A stretch of 64,000 bases of DNA from CAVSJA01 sp963728145 (GTDB lineage Bacteria > Bacteroidota > Bacteroidia > Chitinophagales > Chitinophagaceae). The notes below the pieces were generated by a model that was given only the letters and a program-made list of their open reading frames with translations, made no database searches and was not told the DNA's origin. A program made the position numbers and the translations under genes. Below are positions 18,756 through 27,874 of this stretch, piece by piece; position 1 is the first letter of the stretch; the number at the start of each line of letters is the position of its first letter. Location: the NCBI GenBank assembly GCA_963728145.1, contig CAVSJA010000006.1, positions 124,001 through 188,000 on the forward strand. Direction: 5' to 3'.

Positions 18756-18850
18756 ACAAAAGATCATAACATTTCTTTTAAACAAGACGGATTAATTTAT
18801 GTTTACTTTCAATGAAATCAATTCGAATTTTCGGACATCTTGTATTCCCC

Positions 18851-18949
18851 AACTTCCTTCCGTGCTATCCGTGTCCTCCGTGGCCCGTCATTCCCGTCCC
18901 GCCGATGGCGGGAGGAACCCCCAGGACACCGATGGCACGGAAGGAAGTT
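18851..18949. repeat. Inverted repeat between divergent esterase and ABC genes
   Basis: Arms 18851-18877 and 18923-18949 match at 25 of 27 positions (AACTTCCTTCCGTGC side), and an inner CCCGCC/GGCGGG palindrome lies between. It sits in the shared upstream region of two divergent genes, so it could affect both transcripts. Confidence 0.75.
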
Positions 18950-19039
18950 TTAGGGACTATTGGAACCCTCAGCAAAGGTAAAATGGAGTAATTTCCCATT
19001 CCGACTATTCGTCACAAATTCTGCTCAAAAAATAATTCC

Positions 19040-19720
19040 ATGGAATCAATTTTGGACATACGGAATTTAAGCAAAACCTACCAGGGTGGGGGGCATGTAC
19101 TTACAGTATTGCACGATATTAACTTTTCAGTAGAGAAAGGATCGACTGTATCGATCGTGGGTCCTTCGGGATCGGGTAAAACTACCTTGCTTGGACTATG
19201 CGCAGGCCTCGATCGTTCCAGCACCGGATCGGTTGAATTGAACAATGTAAAGCTTGACCCACTCAGTGAGGATGAGAGAGCCCAATTACGAAACAGGTAT
19301 GTTGGCTTCATCTTTCAGAACTTTCAATTGCTTCCCACGCTGACAGCTCTCGAAAATGTGATGGTGCCATTAGAACTTCGTGGGGAAAAACACGCACGCA
19401 GCCGCTCAGTGGCTTTATTGGAAAAAGTAGGCCTGGGTGATCGATTGCATCATTATCCTGCGCAGTTATCAGGTGGCGAGCAGCAAAGAGTATCTCTCGC
19501 AAGAGCCTTTGCCAATAATCCAAAAATCTTATTTGCCGACGAACCCACGGGTAACCTCGATTCAGAAACCAGTGAGAAAGTGATTCAATTATTATTCGAG
19601 CTCAACCGTGAAGCAGGTACTACATTAATTATTGTAACCCATAATCTCGAACTCGCTGCCGCCACGCAGAGGATCATTAAACTGAAGGGTGGCAAAGTAG
19701 TTAGCGACGAACGAGCTTAA
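19040..19720 (+). CDS. ABC transporter ATPase, LolD/YbbA type
   Basis: 226 residues with all ABC signatures: Walker A GPSGSGKTT, Q-loop FIFQNFQLLPTLTALENV, signature LSGGEQQRVSLARAF, Walker B ILFADEPTGNLD, and the switch His in IIVTHNLE. The YVGFIFQNFQLLPTL stretch is typical of the MacB/LolD/YbbA subgroup that pairs with FtsX-like permeases. The next gene is such a permease, and a TesA-like esterase is divergent. Likely role: extraction of a hydrophobic substrate from the inner membrane, coupled to hydrolysis. Confidence 0.92.
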   Translation: MESILDIRNLSKTYQGGGHVLTVLHDINFSVEKGSTVSIVGPSGSGKTTLLGLCAGLDRSSTGSVELNNVKLDPLSEDERAQLRNRYVGFIFQNFQLLPTLTALENVMVPLELRGEKHARSRSVALLEKVGLGDRLHHYPAQLSGGEQQRVSLARAFANNPKILFADEPTGNLDSETSEKVIQLLFELNREAGTTLIIVTHNLELAAATQRIIKLKGGKVVSDERA

Positions 19721-19721
19721 T

Positions 19722-19806
19722 AGTCGTGAGTCGGGAGTCAGGAGTCGGGAGTTAGTAACCTCATTTCTGGCTTTCGACTCCTGACTCCCGACTCCCGACT
19801 CCCGAC
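19722..19806 (+). repeat. Paired GAGTCGGGAGTC words between ABC ATPase and permease
   Basis: The left part (about 19722-19755) reads GTCGTGAGTCGGGAGTCAGG, and the right part (about 19775-19806) is its complement built of GACTCCCGACTCCC. The pair can form a hairpin between two genes that must act together, so it may set their expression ratio. Confidence 0.75.
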
Positions 19807-19810
19807 TAAT

Positions 19811-22372
19811 ATGGATCGCGAACGTTTTATATATCGCAAACGACTAAATCTCTCCTGGCTTCTCACAATGGCCTGGAGGGATAGCAGGCGCAATCGCTCG
19901 AGGCTGTTTCTATTTATTTCTTCCATCATTCTAGGTATTGCTGCTCTCGTTGCGACTTTTTCATTCGGTTACAATCTTCAGCAGGATATCGATAAGCAGG
20001 CAAAGACATTAGTTGGTGCGGATCTGCAGATTGAAGGAAACAAATCACCAGGTCCACGCATTCGCAGTTTATTGGATTCATTGGGCGACAGAAGATCAGA
20101 AGAAAGAAGTTTCGCATCAATGGTTTATTTCCCAAAGAGTGAAGGAACGAGATTGGTACAGGTTCGAGCATTGAAGGGTGATTATCCTTACTATGGTACG
20201 CTGGAGACAAGTCCGGCAAGAGCCGGCCGCGATTTTCGTAAAACCAAATCAGCATTAGTCGACAAAACTTTGATGCTTCAATACGAAGCAAAAGTTGGGG
20301 ACTCAATACAGGTTGGCGATTTGACGTTCGTAATTGCTGGAACCTTAACGAAAGCTCCCGGAAGAACAGGACTTTCTACTACGGTAGCTCCTCCAGTCTA
20401 TATTCCCTTAGATTATTTAGAAAAAACAGGCTTACTGCAGAAGGGAAGCAGGATCAACTATAATTTTTATTTTAAGTATGATAAGCCGGTAGATATTGAA
20501 AAGGTTGTTGAAACAATTGAGCCGAGATTGGATCGCGCGGGACTAGATTATGATACGGTTGAAGAAAGGAAAAGAAATACAGGCCGCGCGTTTGAAGATT
20601 TCACTCAATTCCTCACACTGATTAGTTTTATTGCGCTGTTACTCGGATGCATTGGTGTAGCTAGTGCGATTCACATTTACATGAAGGAAAAGATCAATTC
20701 AATTGCAATCCTTCGCTGTCTTGGTGTGAATTCTTCACAGGCATTTCTTATTTACTTGATACAAATTGCCGGCATAGGATTGATCGGATCCATCATCGGT
20801 GCGGTAGCCGGTACACTGATCCAACAAATTCTTCCTGCAGTTTTTAAAGACTTTCTTCCTGTGGAAATAACTTCCGATATTTCCTGGGAAGCCATATTCC
20901 AGGGAGTCGCGTTGGGTTTAGCGATCTCTATTTTGTTTGCATTATTGCCATTGGTTTCAGTTCGTAACATTTCACCATTATTCACTTTGAGAATCTCCTA
21001 CGAGCCAAGCCGCGCTTATCGTGATCCCCTGAGATGGTTGGTTTATCTATTGATCATTGGATTTGTTCTGACGTTCACCTGGTGGCAGATTGAAGGATTA
21101 ACGGAGGCAATATTCTTCACCGCAGGTATCGTTATCGCATTCCTTATACTCGCAGGAGTTGCAAGACTACAAATGTGGCTGGTGCGAAGATTCTTTCCTT
21201 CCTCATGGAATTATTTATGGCGGCAGGGATTTGCAAATCTTTTTCGCCCAAACAATCAAACGCTAATTCTTGTAACAACAATTGGATTAGGTGCAGCATT
21301 TATTGGTACACTATATTTCATTCAGGATATATTGGTTAAACGGGTAAGCCTGACTGCAAGCGGTACACAGGCCAATATGGTACTATTCGATATTCAAAAC
21401 AGCCAGAAGGATGATGTAGCGAAATTGACAAAGCAATTCGATCTACCAATCATGCAGCAGGTACCAATTGTTACGATGCGGGTAGAAGACATCAATGGTA
21501 TTAATGCAACAAAAGCAAGACAGGACACCAGTCTCCAGGTTTCCACCAGGCTTTTCGAATGGGAATTCCGCGTTACCTATCGCGATACATTGATGGATTC
21601 GGAAAAATTGAAGATTGGTACACTTCCTGGTCCGGTTGAATCGCCAGACGACACGATTTATGTTTCGTTGGATGAACGTTATGCTCAGCAAACAAAGATC
21701 AAGATAGGAGACAAGCTCACCTTCAACGTGCAGGGAACTTTGATCCCGACCGTCGTCGGTAGTTTCCGTGAAGTGGATTGGAATCGCGTACAAACGAATT
21801 TCCGCGTTGTATTTCCAACCGGTGTATTGGAAAAGGCGCCGCAGTTTCATGTGTTGATCACAAGAGTTCCATCACCCGAAGTATCCGCGAAATTTCAACA
21901 GGCAGTTGTAAAAGTACATCCGAATATTTCTATTATAGATCTTGGCTTAATCTTACGGGTATTGGATGATTTATTAGATAAGATTGGTTTTGTGATCCGT
22001 TTCATGGCTGCATTCAGCATTGTAACTGGACTAATAGTATTGATCGCGTCTGTATTGATCAGCAAATACCAGCGGATACAAGAAAGTGTTTTATTGAGAA
22101 CTCTTGGAGCAAGCCGCAAACAGATATTCATTATTACTGCATTGGAATACTTCTTTCTTGGAGCCTTAGCCGCTGCAACTGGCCTATTGATCTCCATTGG
22201 GGGAGCCTGGGCGCTTGCTAAATACAGTTTCAAAACTGAATTTACCCCACAATTAACTCCTATCTTAGTCCTTTTCGCCGCAGTTTCTTTGTTAACGGTA
22301 CTAATTGGAATCATGAATAGCAGGGGCGTGTTGAACAAACCGCCGCTGGAGATATTGAGGAAGGAAACTTAA
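19811..22372 (+). CDS. ABC transporter permease, FtsX/YbbP type
   Basis: 853 residues. The first TM follows RNRSRLFLFISSIILGIAAL. A large periplasmic region comes next, then three TM segments around residues 275-400 (FLTLISFIALLLGCIGVASA; ILYALLPLV-type), a central TM pair around 415-450, a second periplasmic domain and three more TM segments near the end (FVIRFMAAFSIVTGLIVLIA; FFLGALAAATGLLISIGG). This ten-TM duplicated FtsX layout is that of YbbP/LolC-like permeases. With the upstream ATPase it forms a type VII (mechanotransmission) ABC system. The ATG at 19811 is followed by a basic, positive-inside N-terminus. Confidence 0.9.
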   Translation: MDRERFIYRKRLNLSWLLTMAWRDSRRNRSRLFLFISSIILGIAALVATFSFGYNLQQDIDKQAKTLVGADLQIEGNKSPGPRIRSLLDSLGDRRSEERSFASMVYFPKSEGTRLVQVRALKGDYPYYGTLETSPARAGRDFRKTKSALVDKTLMLQYEAKVGDSIQVGDLTFVIAGTLTKAPGRTGLSTTVAPPVYIPLDYLEKTGLLQKGSRINYNFYFKYDKPVDIEKVVETIEPRLDRAGLDYDTVEERKRNTGRAFEDFTQFLTLISFIALLLGCIGVASAIHIYMKEKINSIAILRCLGVNSSQAFLIYLIQIAGIGLIGSIIGAVAGTLIQQILPAVFKDFLPVEITSDISWEAIFQGVALGLAISILFALLPLVSVRNISPLFTLRISYEPSRAYRDPLRWLVYLLIIGFVLTFTWWQIEGLTEAIFFTAGIVIAFLILAGVARLQMWLVRRFFPSSWNYLWRQGFANLFRPNNQTLILVTTIGLGAAFIGTLYFIQDILVKRVSLTASGTQANMVLFDIQNSQKDDVAKLTKQFDLPIMQQVPIVTMRVEDINGINATKARQDTSLQVSTRLFEWEFRVTYRDTLMDSEKLKIGTLPGPVESPDDTIYVSLDERYAQQTKIKIGDKLTFNVQGTLIPTVVGSFREVDWNRVQTNFRVVFPTGVLEKAPQFHVLITRVPSPEVSAKFQQAVVKVHPNISIIDLGLILRVLDDLLDKIGFVIRFMAAFSIVTGLIVLIASVLISKYQRIQESVLLRTLGASRKQIFIITALEYFFLGALAAATGLLISIGGAWALAKYSFKTEFTPQLTPILVLFAAVSLLTVLIGIMNSRGVLNKPPLEILRKET

Positions 22373-22375
22373 CCG

Positions 22376-22410
22376 CCCCCGGCAGCGGTTGCAAACCCTG
22401 CCGGCGGGTT
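22376..22410. repeat. Dispersed 35-bp imperfect palindrome, copy 1
   Basis: A GC-rich imperfect palindrome (CCCCCGGCAGCGGTTGC half-site, then AAACCCTGCCGGCGGGTT). The identical 35 bp occurs inverted at 28755-28789. Confidence 0.85.
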
Positions 22411-22432
22411 ATAGTTAGGAACTTAAAAATTA

Positions 22433-23044
22433 ATGAGAATTCTTACAACCATATTAACAACCATAGCTTGCATCATATACTGCTCATGCAAACCAAAACC
22501 AATCTGCTCAACAACCAAAGAGGATCTTCTCCAATATAGCAAAGACCTGGTCTTTGCCGTAGACTCAACGAATCCTAACACCGACTTTCGCGATATAGGA
22601 ATTGATTCCATTGTCGGGAGCTCTTATAGTTTCTATCCGAATGGACAACTAAAGGGATATGATTTTTTTATAGGCAAGGATACAGCTATTTACAAAGCAC
22701 AGTATGATAGCCTGGGTCGACTCAAATTCCAGCGAGGTGAACCAATGGTACGCAAAACCGCGGAACTATCGGGTGATTCACTCGCCATCAAATTCTTTTT
22801 GTTGACTTTGAATATAAATTACAAATCTATAGTCATTTCATTTCCGGATAGTATGAACATTCCGTTGAAATTGACGGTGGATTCTTCATTCTCAAATGTG
22901 CAGGCAGTTACTTTTGTGCTTAGAGGGTTGACTGAACCAAAAATTATTAATGGAACATTTACAATTGACTATGAAAATATTTGTAAAAAAGAACCGAGGA
23001 AATTTATTGATAGCATACGCCTAGAGTATAAGGGGAGCCAATAG
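22433..23044 (+). CDS. Hypothetical lipoprotein
   Basis: 203 residues with a lipoprotein signal (ILTTILTTIACIIYCSCKPK; Cys at about 18-20). The mature part has MORN-like text near residues 63-75 (SYSFYPNGQLKGYDFFIG), which resembles toxin-antitoxin-repeat/MORN_2 sequences in Bacteroidota lipoproteins, followed by a beta-rich C-terminus. It stands between the YbbP-like permease and a convergent ABC operon. No function can be assigned. Confidence 0.7.
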   Translation: MRILTTILTTIACIIYCSCKPKPICSTTKEDLLQYSKDLVFAVDSTNPNTDFRDIGIDSIVGSSYSFYPNGQLKGYDFFIGKDTAIYKAQYDSLGRLKFQRGEPMVRKTAELSGDSLAIKFFLLTLNINYKSIVISFPDSMNIPLKLTVDSSFSNVQAVTFVLRGLTEPKIINGTFTIDYENICKKEPRKFIDSIRLEYKGSQ

Positions 23045-23055
23045 GATGCCCGAAA

Positions 23056-23892
23056 TCATGACTTCAACATTATCTCTTTAATCTCATTCACACAATCCAA
23101 ATGTTCCTTCCTCAATCCATCATGCCAGGCCAATCCCATTTGTTTTAAATCATAATGTTTTAATATCGTTCCATATTGATGATCATGAGAAGGATATCCA
23201 ATCACATAAACTGAATCTGCCAGTTCAACTGCCAGTTCAATATCATGTGTACTAAAGATGATTGTGTTGAGTTCATTACTTTCATTGATAAGTTGGAAAG
23301 ATCTTTTTACGTTAAGAATATTTCCAACATCAAGTCCAGAAAACGGTTCATCCAAAACCATATAATAACCTGAACTCAATAATTGTTCAAGTATAGCTGT
23401 ACGCTGTCTCTGCCCGCCTGAAAGTTCATTTGGATAAGCATCGCGATGTTTTTCTAATCCCCAATCTCTTAAATAGTTCATCACCTTTTCCTCTTTTTCT
23501 TTTTTAGAAAGATTGGATTTACGCAGTGCGAACGTCAATGCCTGGTACACCGTTTTATGTCTGAATAAAGTGTATTTCTGATTCACAAAGCCAACATCAC
23601 CTTCCTGTACAATCTTGGCGGGTTGATGACCATTGGATACAGGTTGAGTATAATCAGGTATAAGCACCCGACCGGTTTCAGGCGTTTCCAATCCTGTTAG
23701 TATTTTAAATAATGTTGATTTTCCTCTTCCAGATCTTCCAACAAAAGCAATAATTTGTCCCTGCGCACGGCCGGGACGAATCGTATCCCGTTCAGCAAAA
23801 TTGATATCCTTCAAAATTGTTTTGCCGTCATATACTACACTGATGCCTTCAGCGTGGAGTACTATATCTTTTTGTTCATAACCGTTTTTCAT
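23056..23892 (-). CDS. ABC transporter ATP-binding protein
   Basis: 278 residues: Walker A GRSGRGKST, Q-loop VGFVNQKYTLFRHKTVYQAL, signature ELSGGQRQRTAILEQL, Walker B MVLDEPFSGLD, switch His in STHDIELAVE. This is the SsuB/TauB/NrtC-like import ATPase group, with an unusual insertion before Walker A (ERDTIRPGRAQGQ). It is the last gene of the operon that begins at 28561, separated from its permease by a 210-bp palindromic element, which could lower its expression or uncouple it. Confidence 0.88.
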   Translation of the reverse strand: MKNGYEQKDIVLHAEGISVVYDGKTILKDINFAERDTIRPGRAQGQIIAFVGRSGRGKSTLFKILTGLETPETGRVLIPDYTQPVSNGHQPAKIVQEGDVGFVNQKYTLFRHKTVYQALTFALRKSNLSKKEKEEKVMNYLRDWGLEKHRDAYPNELSGGQRQRTAILEQLLSSGYYMVLDEPFSGLDVGNILNVKRSFQLINESNELNTIIFSTHDIELAVELADSVYVIGYPSHDHQYGTILKHYDLKQMGLAWHDGLRKEHLDCVNEIKEIMLKS

Positions 23893-23924
23893 TGTTCAAT
23901 AGATTGTCGATTGTTTTTTTCTTT

Positions 23925-24134
23925 GCGTCCTTCCCCCTTGAACCTTGTCATTTCGAGCCCGGTGCTCAAAGTGACTATGCAATAGAGGCAACAAGGGCGA
24001 GAAATCTGCGGCATAAACAAGTCGCGGAAGTACGATCAGTTGCCAATTGCGCAGATTTCTCGCCCTGGTGGTTCTTAGCGAGTTCCTGTTATTGCACCGG
24101 GCTCGAAATGACAAGGTTCAAGGGGGAAGGACGC
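23925..24134. repeat. Nested palindromic element (MITE-like) between permease and ATPase genes
   Basis: Outer arms 23925-23965 and 24094-24134 are perfect 41-bp inverted repeats containing GTCATTTCGAGCCCGGTGC. Inner arms 23994-24010 and 24050-24066 are a perfect 17-bp pair with GGCGAGAAATCTGCG. The GTCATTTCGAGC ... GAGAAATCT text recurs in many Bacteroidota genomes (from memory). No open frame and no clear target-site duplication. The perfect arms suggest a young or actively conserved insertion. Confidence 0.9.
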
Positions 24135-24143
24135 GGAGCAATA

Positions 24144-24920
24144 TCAAAATTTTGAATATCTAAAGATTGTCTTTCTACTAACATTTAAGATCCAGTCTAA
24201 CAATAATCCAACCAATAAAATCACCAATTGTAATGCAACGATGCGTCCATGATTCATGAACTTGTCGCTGTTCTTAATCAACACACCCAATCCACCTGCT
24301 GCAACAAGAATGGATTCAACCGTAACCAGCATCATCCATATGATCGCGAGGTTTTGGCGCAATACTTCTAAGGCATAATCCAATCTTCCTTTTATTACAA
24401 CCTCCCATAACACTTCCCATCGGTTGCATTTCAATGATCGCGCATGATCAATCTCTTCAGCCGGAATATCTTTCAATACTGCCAGCAAGGAAGTGACGAA
24501 ATAAAGACTCATGAATATGAAAAGAACACTGATCTGCATTGTACGCGCATTACTCACCAGGATGGCGAGGTAAAATGTAATACCAGTCAATGGTAGGTAC
24601 CTGATCTTACTCAATGCAACCGCAATTGGCTTTAATGCAGGCAGCGGGGATATATAAACCAGGATAAGGGAAACTATAATGGACAATCCCGCTGCCTGCA
24701 AGCAAAGCGCTAGTGAACTTACGATATGTACAACCAGACCCTCGTTGTAAAGGGAAAGAAATCCCTCCCAAACCTGGGAGGGAGTGGGGAACAGGTGCTT
24801 TGATCCGGTGGATGAGATGATCCAGATACCAACTAAAAGGATCACCCATATACCGGCAATCATCAAACGCTGATTGCCGTTTACGGTCTCAAAAGGCCTG
24901 AACCATTTCTTTATTTCCAT
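24144..24920 (-). CDS. ABC transporter permease (SsuC/TauC-like)
   Basis: 258 residues, six predicted TM segments; the binding-protein-dependent transport motif lies around residues 155-190 (DIPAEEIDHARSLKCNRWEV, where the usual Glu-Ala-Ala is Glu-Ile-Asp), followed by VTVESILVAAGGLGVLIKN. This matches sulfonate/nitrate-type permeases. Its start is 8 bp after the SBP-OmpA gene stop, so it is in the same operon. Start ATG at 24920. Confidence 0.88.
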   Translation of the reverse strand: MEIKKWFRPFETVNGNQRLMIAGIWVILLVGIWIISSTGSKHLFPTPSQVWEGFLSLYNEGLVVHIVSSLALCLQAAGLSIIVSLILVYISPLPALKPIAVALSKIRYLPLTGITFYLAILVSNARTMQISVLFIFMSLYFVTSLLAVLKDIPAEEIDHARSLKCNRWEVLWEVVIKGRLDYALEVLRQNLAIIWMMLVTVESILVAAGGLGVLIKNSDKFMNHGRIVALQLVILLVGLLLDWILNVSRKTIFRYSKF

Positions 24921-24928
24921 TTCTGTTT

Positions 24929-26725
24929 TTATTTAAGTAGACTGATAACTACTCTTCTGTTCTGTGCCTTACCAGCCGGTGTATCATTGTCCCCTACCGG
25001 TTCATCCTGTCCTTTCCCATCTATTTTTTGGAAACGGTTTGCTGGAATTCCTTTTTGTATTAAATAACTCTTCACCGCTTCCGCTCTTGCCGTCGAAAGT
25101 GAATAGTTGTTTTCTCTTGTACCCGTATTATCCGTATGTCCAACGAGCTCTAGCTTTGAATCTTCTGCCTGGATCAGGAGATTATAGATCTGTTCCAATA
25201 CATCTTTTCCTTCCGGGCGTATCGTTGCGCGACCTACATCGAAATTGATCCTCCATTCAGCAGAAGCAACAACATTTGTTGCTTTTTTAGAATAGTCTGT
25301 ACCATAAGCAGCACCTGCTTCAATATTTTCAATTGATTTCAGGAACGAAAGATTAACTGCTTCTTCGTAAGGAACGATACGCTTTACGTTTTGGTTGAAA
25401 CCAGCAGGGTTCAATTCCTTCAGGTAACGCGATACCTGGTCATAAACCGCCTTGTATCGGTTAGTACCATCCGTTATGCCATAATACTGGTTGGCATCGG
25501 CGAAATTGAATACGCGTGATCCACCCATATTATAAGAGATCCCATTCTTTTCACCCTTACTTCCTTTAAACATGGTGTACCAATACTCTGGCGTTTCCAT
25601 AGCAAAGGACTTAGCCGTTGTTTCAGATGCCCTCTTTCTCCATGATTCATACTGCTTCATTTGGTTTGATGCCATATAAGATGACTTCAAAATATTAGTC
25701 ACTGTTTCTTTATTTCTTTCAGACCATTGCTTCAGGAAAATAATTGTTGTGGCCATCTGGTTATTGAATTCCTTTGTAGAGACAACATCGGTAAAGCCTG
25801 TCAAAGCATCAAATACCATCTTGTCCCCTGGCGTCCATGTAGCACAACCATCCACTTTTTTGTTAATTGTCTTTCCGGTTAACTTTCCATTTTTAACTTC
25901 TTTCAATGGAATGGTCCAACCAGTATTCTGTGATTTGATCAGCTCTTTTGCTGATTCAATGTAATCGTCGTTTGCGGACGCTAAGAAATTCACCGCATCC
26001 GCATCGTAAGTGCTAGGATCAGGGTTTACTTTCAATCCATTTGCAAACGCATAGTTTACCGTGGTTACCCAGTCACCGTCACCAATGACTGCAGAAACCA
26101 ATGCACCCTTCATGGATTGAGGATTCATTTTCCAGCTTGGAGGTCCTATGAGCTTGTCTTCACCATAGCTCAAACCAACAGCGCCCATGGCTTGCAATTG
26201 ATATTTTTCTTTTCCATATTTATCATCCAATGCCTGTTGAGCGGAGCTGATATAGAACGGCACCCCATCACCCATGATCATGATACCTGCAGCACCTTCT
26301 TTTGGATTCTCAATTCCACGATCGTACTCTTCAACAAACTTCATTTGAAGGTTACGTAGTTCAGTCAACCAGTCCTGGCGAATGATTTCTACGTTTACTC
26401 CATTCTTTTCCATCAAGGATCCCCTGGTTGTTTTTGAACCACCATTGGCTACGATAATACCAGATTGCGCATTCCATGCGTAACCGGCAATTTTTACCAC
26501 TGGTTTGGATGAAACTTCACTTGAAGTTTCATTTGAAGGCAAACTAATTTCAGCGGATGTCGTGATATTATTGACATCCTTATCTGTTACATCGAGTTTC
26601 TCCAATGTTTTGGATTCACTCACTCTAAGCCCGGGTGATAAAAAGTATACCGAAGTACCGATTGCACCGGCAACCAACAGTACAATTAAGGCTTTAGAGA
26701 AAAAAGTTAATGATGACCATTTCAT
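24929..26725 (-). CDS. Membrane-anchored solute-binding domain fused to an OmpA peptidoglycan-binding domain
   Basis: 598 residues. An N-terminal uncleaved-type anchor (KALIVLLVAGAIGTSVYFL) precedes a Ser/Thr-rich linker. Residues about 75-460 form a periplasmic type II solute-binding fold of the NMT1/SsuA kind (KIAGYAWNAQSGIIVANGG; GDGVPFYISSAQQAL; VDGCATWTPGDKMVFDAL). Residues about 480-598 are a complete OmpA-like domain: INFDVGRATIRPEG, then VGHTDNTGTRENNYSLSTAR with the peptidoglycan-contact Asp and Arg, ending GKAQNRRVVISLL. This fusion would hold the binding protein on the cell wall beside its permease. The substrate is unknown. Confidence 0.88.
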   Translation of the reverse strand: MKWSSLTFFSKALIVLLVAGAIGTSVYFLSPGLRVSESKTLEKLDVTDKDVNNITTSAEISLPSNETSSEVSSKPVVKIAGYAWNAQSGIIVANGGSKTTRGSLMEKNGVNVEIIRQDWLTELRNLQMKFVEEYDRGIENPKEGAAGIMIMGDGVPFYISSAQQALDDKYGKEKYQLQAMGAVGLSYGEDKLIGPPSWKMNPQSMKGALVSAVIGDGDWVTTVNYAFANGLKVNPDPSTYDADAVNFLASANDDYIESAKELIKSQNTGWTIPLKEVKNGKLTGKTINKKVDGCATWTPGDKMVFDALTGFTDVVSTKEFNNQMATTIIFLKQWSERNKETVTNILKSSYMASNQMKQYESWRKRASETTAKSFAMETPEYWYTMFKGSKGEKNGISYNMGGSRVFNFADANQYYGITDGTNRYKAVYDQVSRYLKELNPAGFNQNVKRIVPYEEAVNLSFLKSIENIEAGAAYGTDYSKKATNVVASAEWRINFDVGRATIRPEGKDVLEQIYNLLIQAEDSKLELVGHTDNTGTRENNYSLSTARAEAVKSYLIQKGIPANRFQKIDGKGQDEPVGDNDTPAGKAQNRRVVISLLK

Positions 26726-26744
26726 TTTATAAAGATTTTAAGTG

Positions 26745-27854
26745 TTAGTTGAATATGTCACCGAAGCCTTTTGACTCCAGTTTATCTTCTTCAGATAGTT
26801 TATAATTTGGATTGCTATACTTTTTTGATTGAGGAACTGTATAATTGTCTGTTTTGATCTGATCAGCCAGCTTATCCAGTTTGGAATAGAGTTCATCACT
26901 ATCCAATGAATAATTACTGGTAAGTGAATCCAGGTCTAACAGGTTCTCTTTTGTAATGGCCAGATCCATTGAAATGGTATTGGTCACCACATCGAGAGCA
27001 TATTCCAGTTCCCAACTCTTAGTAAACAGCATGGCAGATTTCGCTTGTTCAGTCGCTTCCTTTGCAGCAGCGGCGAATGCGAATTCTTTTTTCAACATAT
27101 CGATGCTCACATCGAAGTCGGCGATCTTTATTTCCATGGCTGTATCAACCATGTTCAGTTTGCGATCGAGCTTGCCTATCACATGCGCACGGCTTCCGTA
27201 TTTTCTCACTAGGCCAGTGCTTTGATTTAGCATATGACCCACGCGTTGAGCTTCACTCAAAGTTTTCATGAATCCTGTTTGCAACTCCACATATTCATCT
27301 GTCTCCTTTGCGGACTCACCCATCTTTTGCTCGATCCCCTGCATTTTTTGCTTGGTCGTTTCGGCACGGGACTGAAGGGTCAATACTTTTTCCTGGTAAT
27401 CCTTCGATTCTTTCTCGGCTTTGATGGATTCTTCTTCCATATTGCTCTTGATCGCTTTGATCTTTGCCTTGGCCTGCTTGAACTGCAGCCTGTTCTCGAC
27501 CATCTTTTGTTTCTGTTCTTCCAGTTCACCAAATGGATCATGTTTGATCAACCCCTTGTGCAGAACCCTGGCCAGCTTTTTCAAGCCTTTAATGAATACC
27601 GGCAGCATGATGAAAAATGCTATCACCAATACCGCGGCAGCAAGTGCACCGAGTACCTGTCCAACCCATGTGAACACGGTTGGAAGGATAAACTTGTACA
27701 ATCCCCAGGCGGCCGTGCCTAAGAGTGCCAGGCCCACGATTATTCCGATACCTTTTTCACCCTTTCTCCAATTCTTTGGATTAAGCGTGATTTGATTTTT
27801 TTCGAAGTGCCGGAGGATCGGGAGCTCGAGCACTTTGTTGGTTTCTGACGCCAT
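26745..27854 (-). CDS. Membrane coiled-coil protein of the SBP-OmpA operon
   Basis: 369 residues. A soluble N-terminus is followed by two TM segments (GIIVGLALLGTAAWGLYKFI about 37-57; VLGALAAAVLVIAFFIMLPV about 67-90), then a long coiled coil (about residues 110-200; many Lys, Glu and Gln) and a helical C-terminal domain (about 205-310). It ends in a Ser-Asn-Tyr tail ending GFGDIFN. The helical part resembles PspA/IM30-like membrane-stress proteins in composition, but I could not find a defining motif. It lies 19 bp from the SBP-OmpA gene. Confidence 0.75.
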   Translation of the reverse strand: MASETNKVLELPILRHFEKNQITLNPKNWRKGEKGIGIIVGLALLGTAAWGLYKFILPTVFTWVGQVLGALAAAVLVIAFFIMLPVFIKGLKKLARVLHKGLIKHDPFGELEEQKQKMVENRLQFKQAKAKIKAIKSNMEEESIKAEKESKDYQEKVLTLQSRAETTKQKMQGIEQKMGESAKETDEYVELQTGFMKTLSEAQRVGHMLNQSTGLVRKYGSRAHVIGKLDRKLNMVDTAMEIKIADFDVSIDMLKKEFAFAAAAKEATEQAKSAMLFTKSWELEYALDVVTNTISMDLAITKENLLDLDSLTSNYSLDSDELYSKLDKLADQIKTDNYTVPQSKKYSNPNYKLSEEDKLESKGFGDIFN

Positions 27855-27874
27855 CGTTTATAGGTTTTAAGTGT

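Noticed and set aside
23925..24134. Frames in both strands within the nested palindrome
   Set aside because: They arise from the inverted repeat itself and show no protein character.
27234..27722. Plus-strand frame opposite the coiled-coil membrane protein
   Set aside because: Leu/Phe-rich antisense shadow of Lys/Glu-rich coiled-coil codons.
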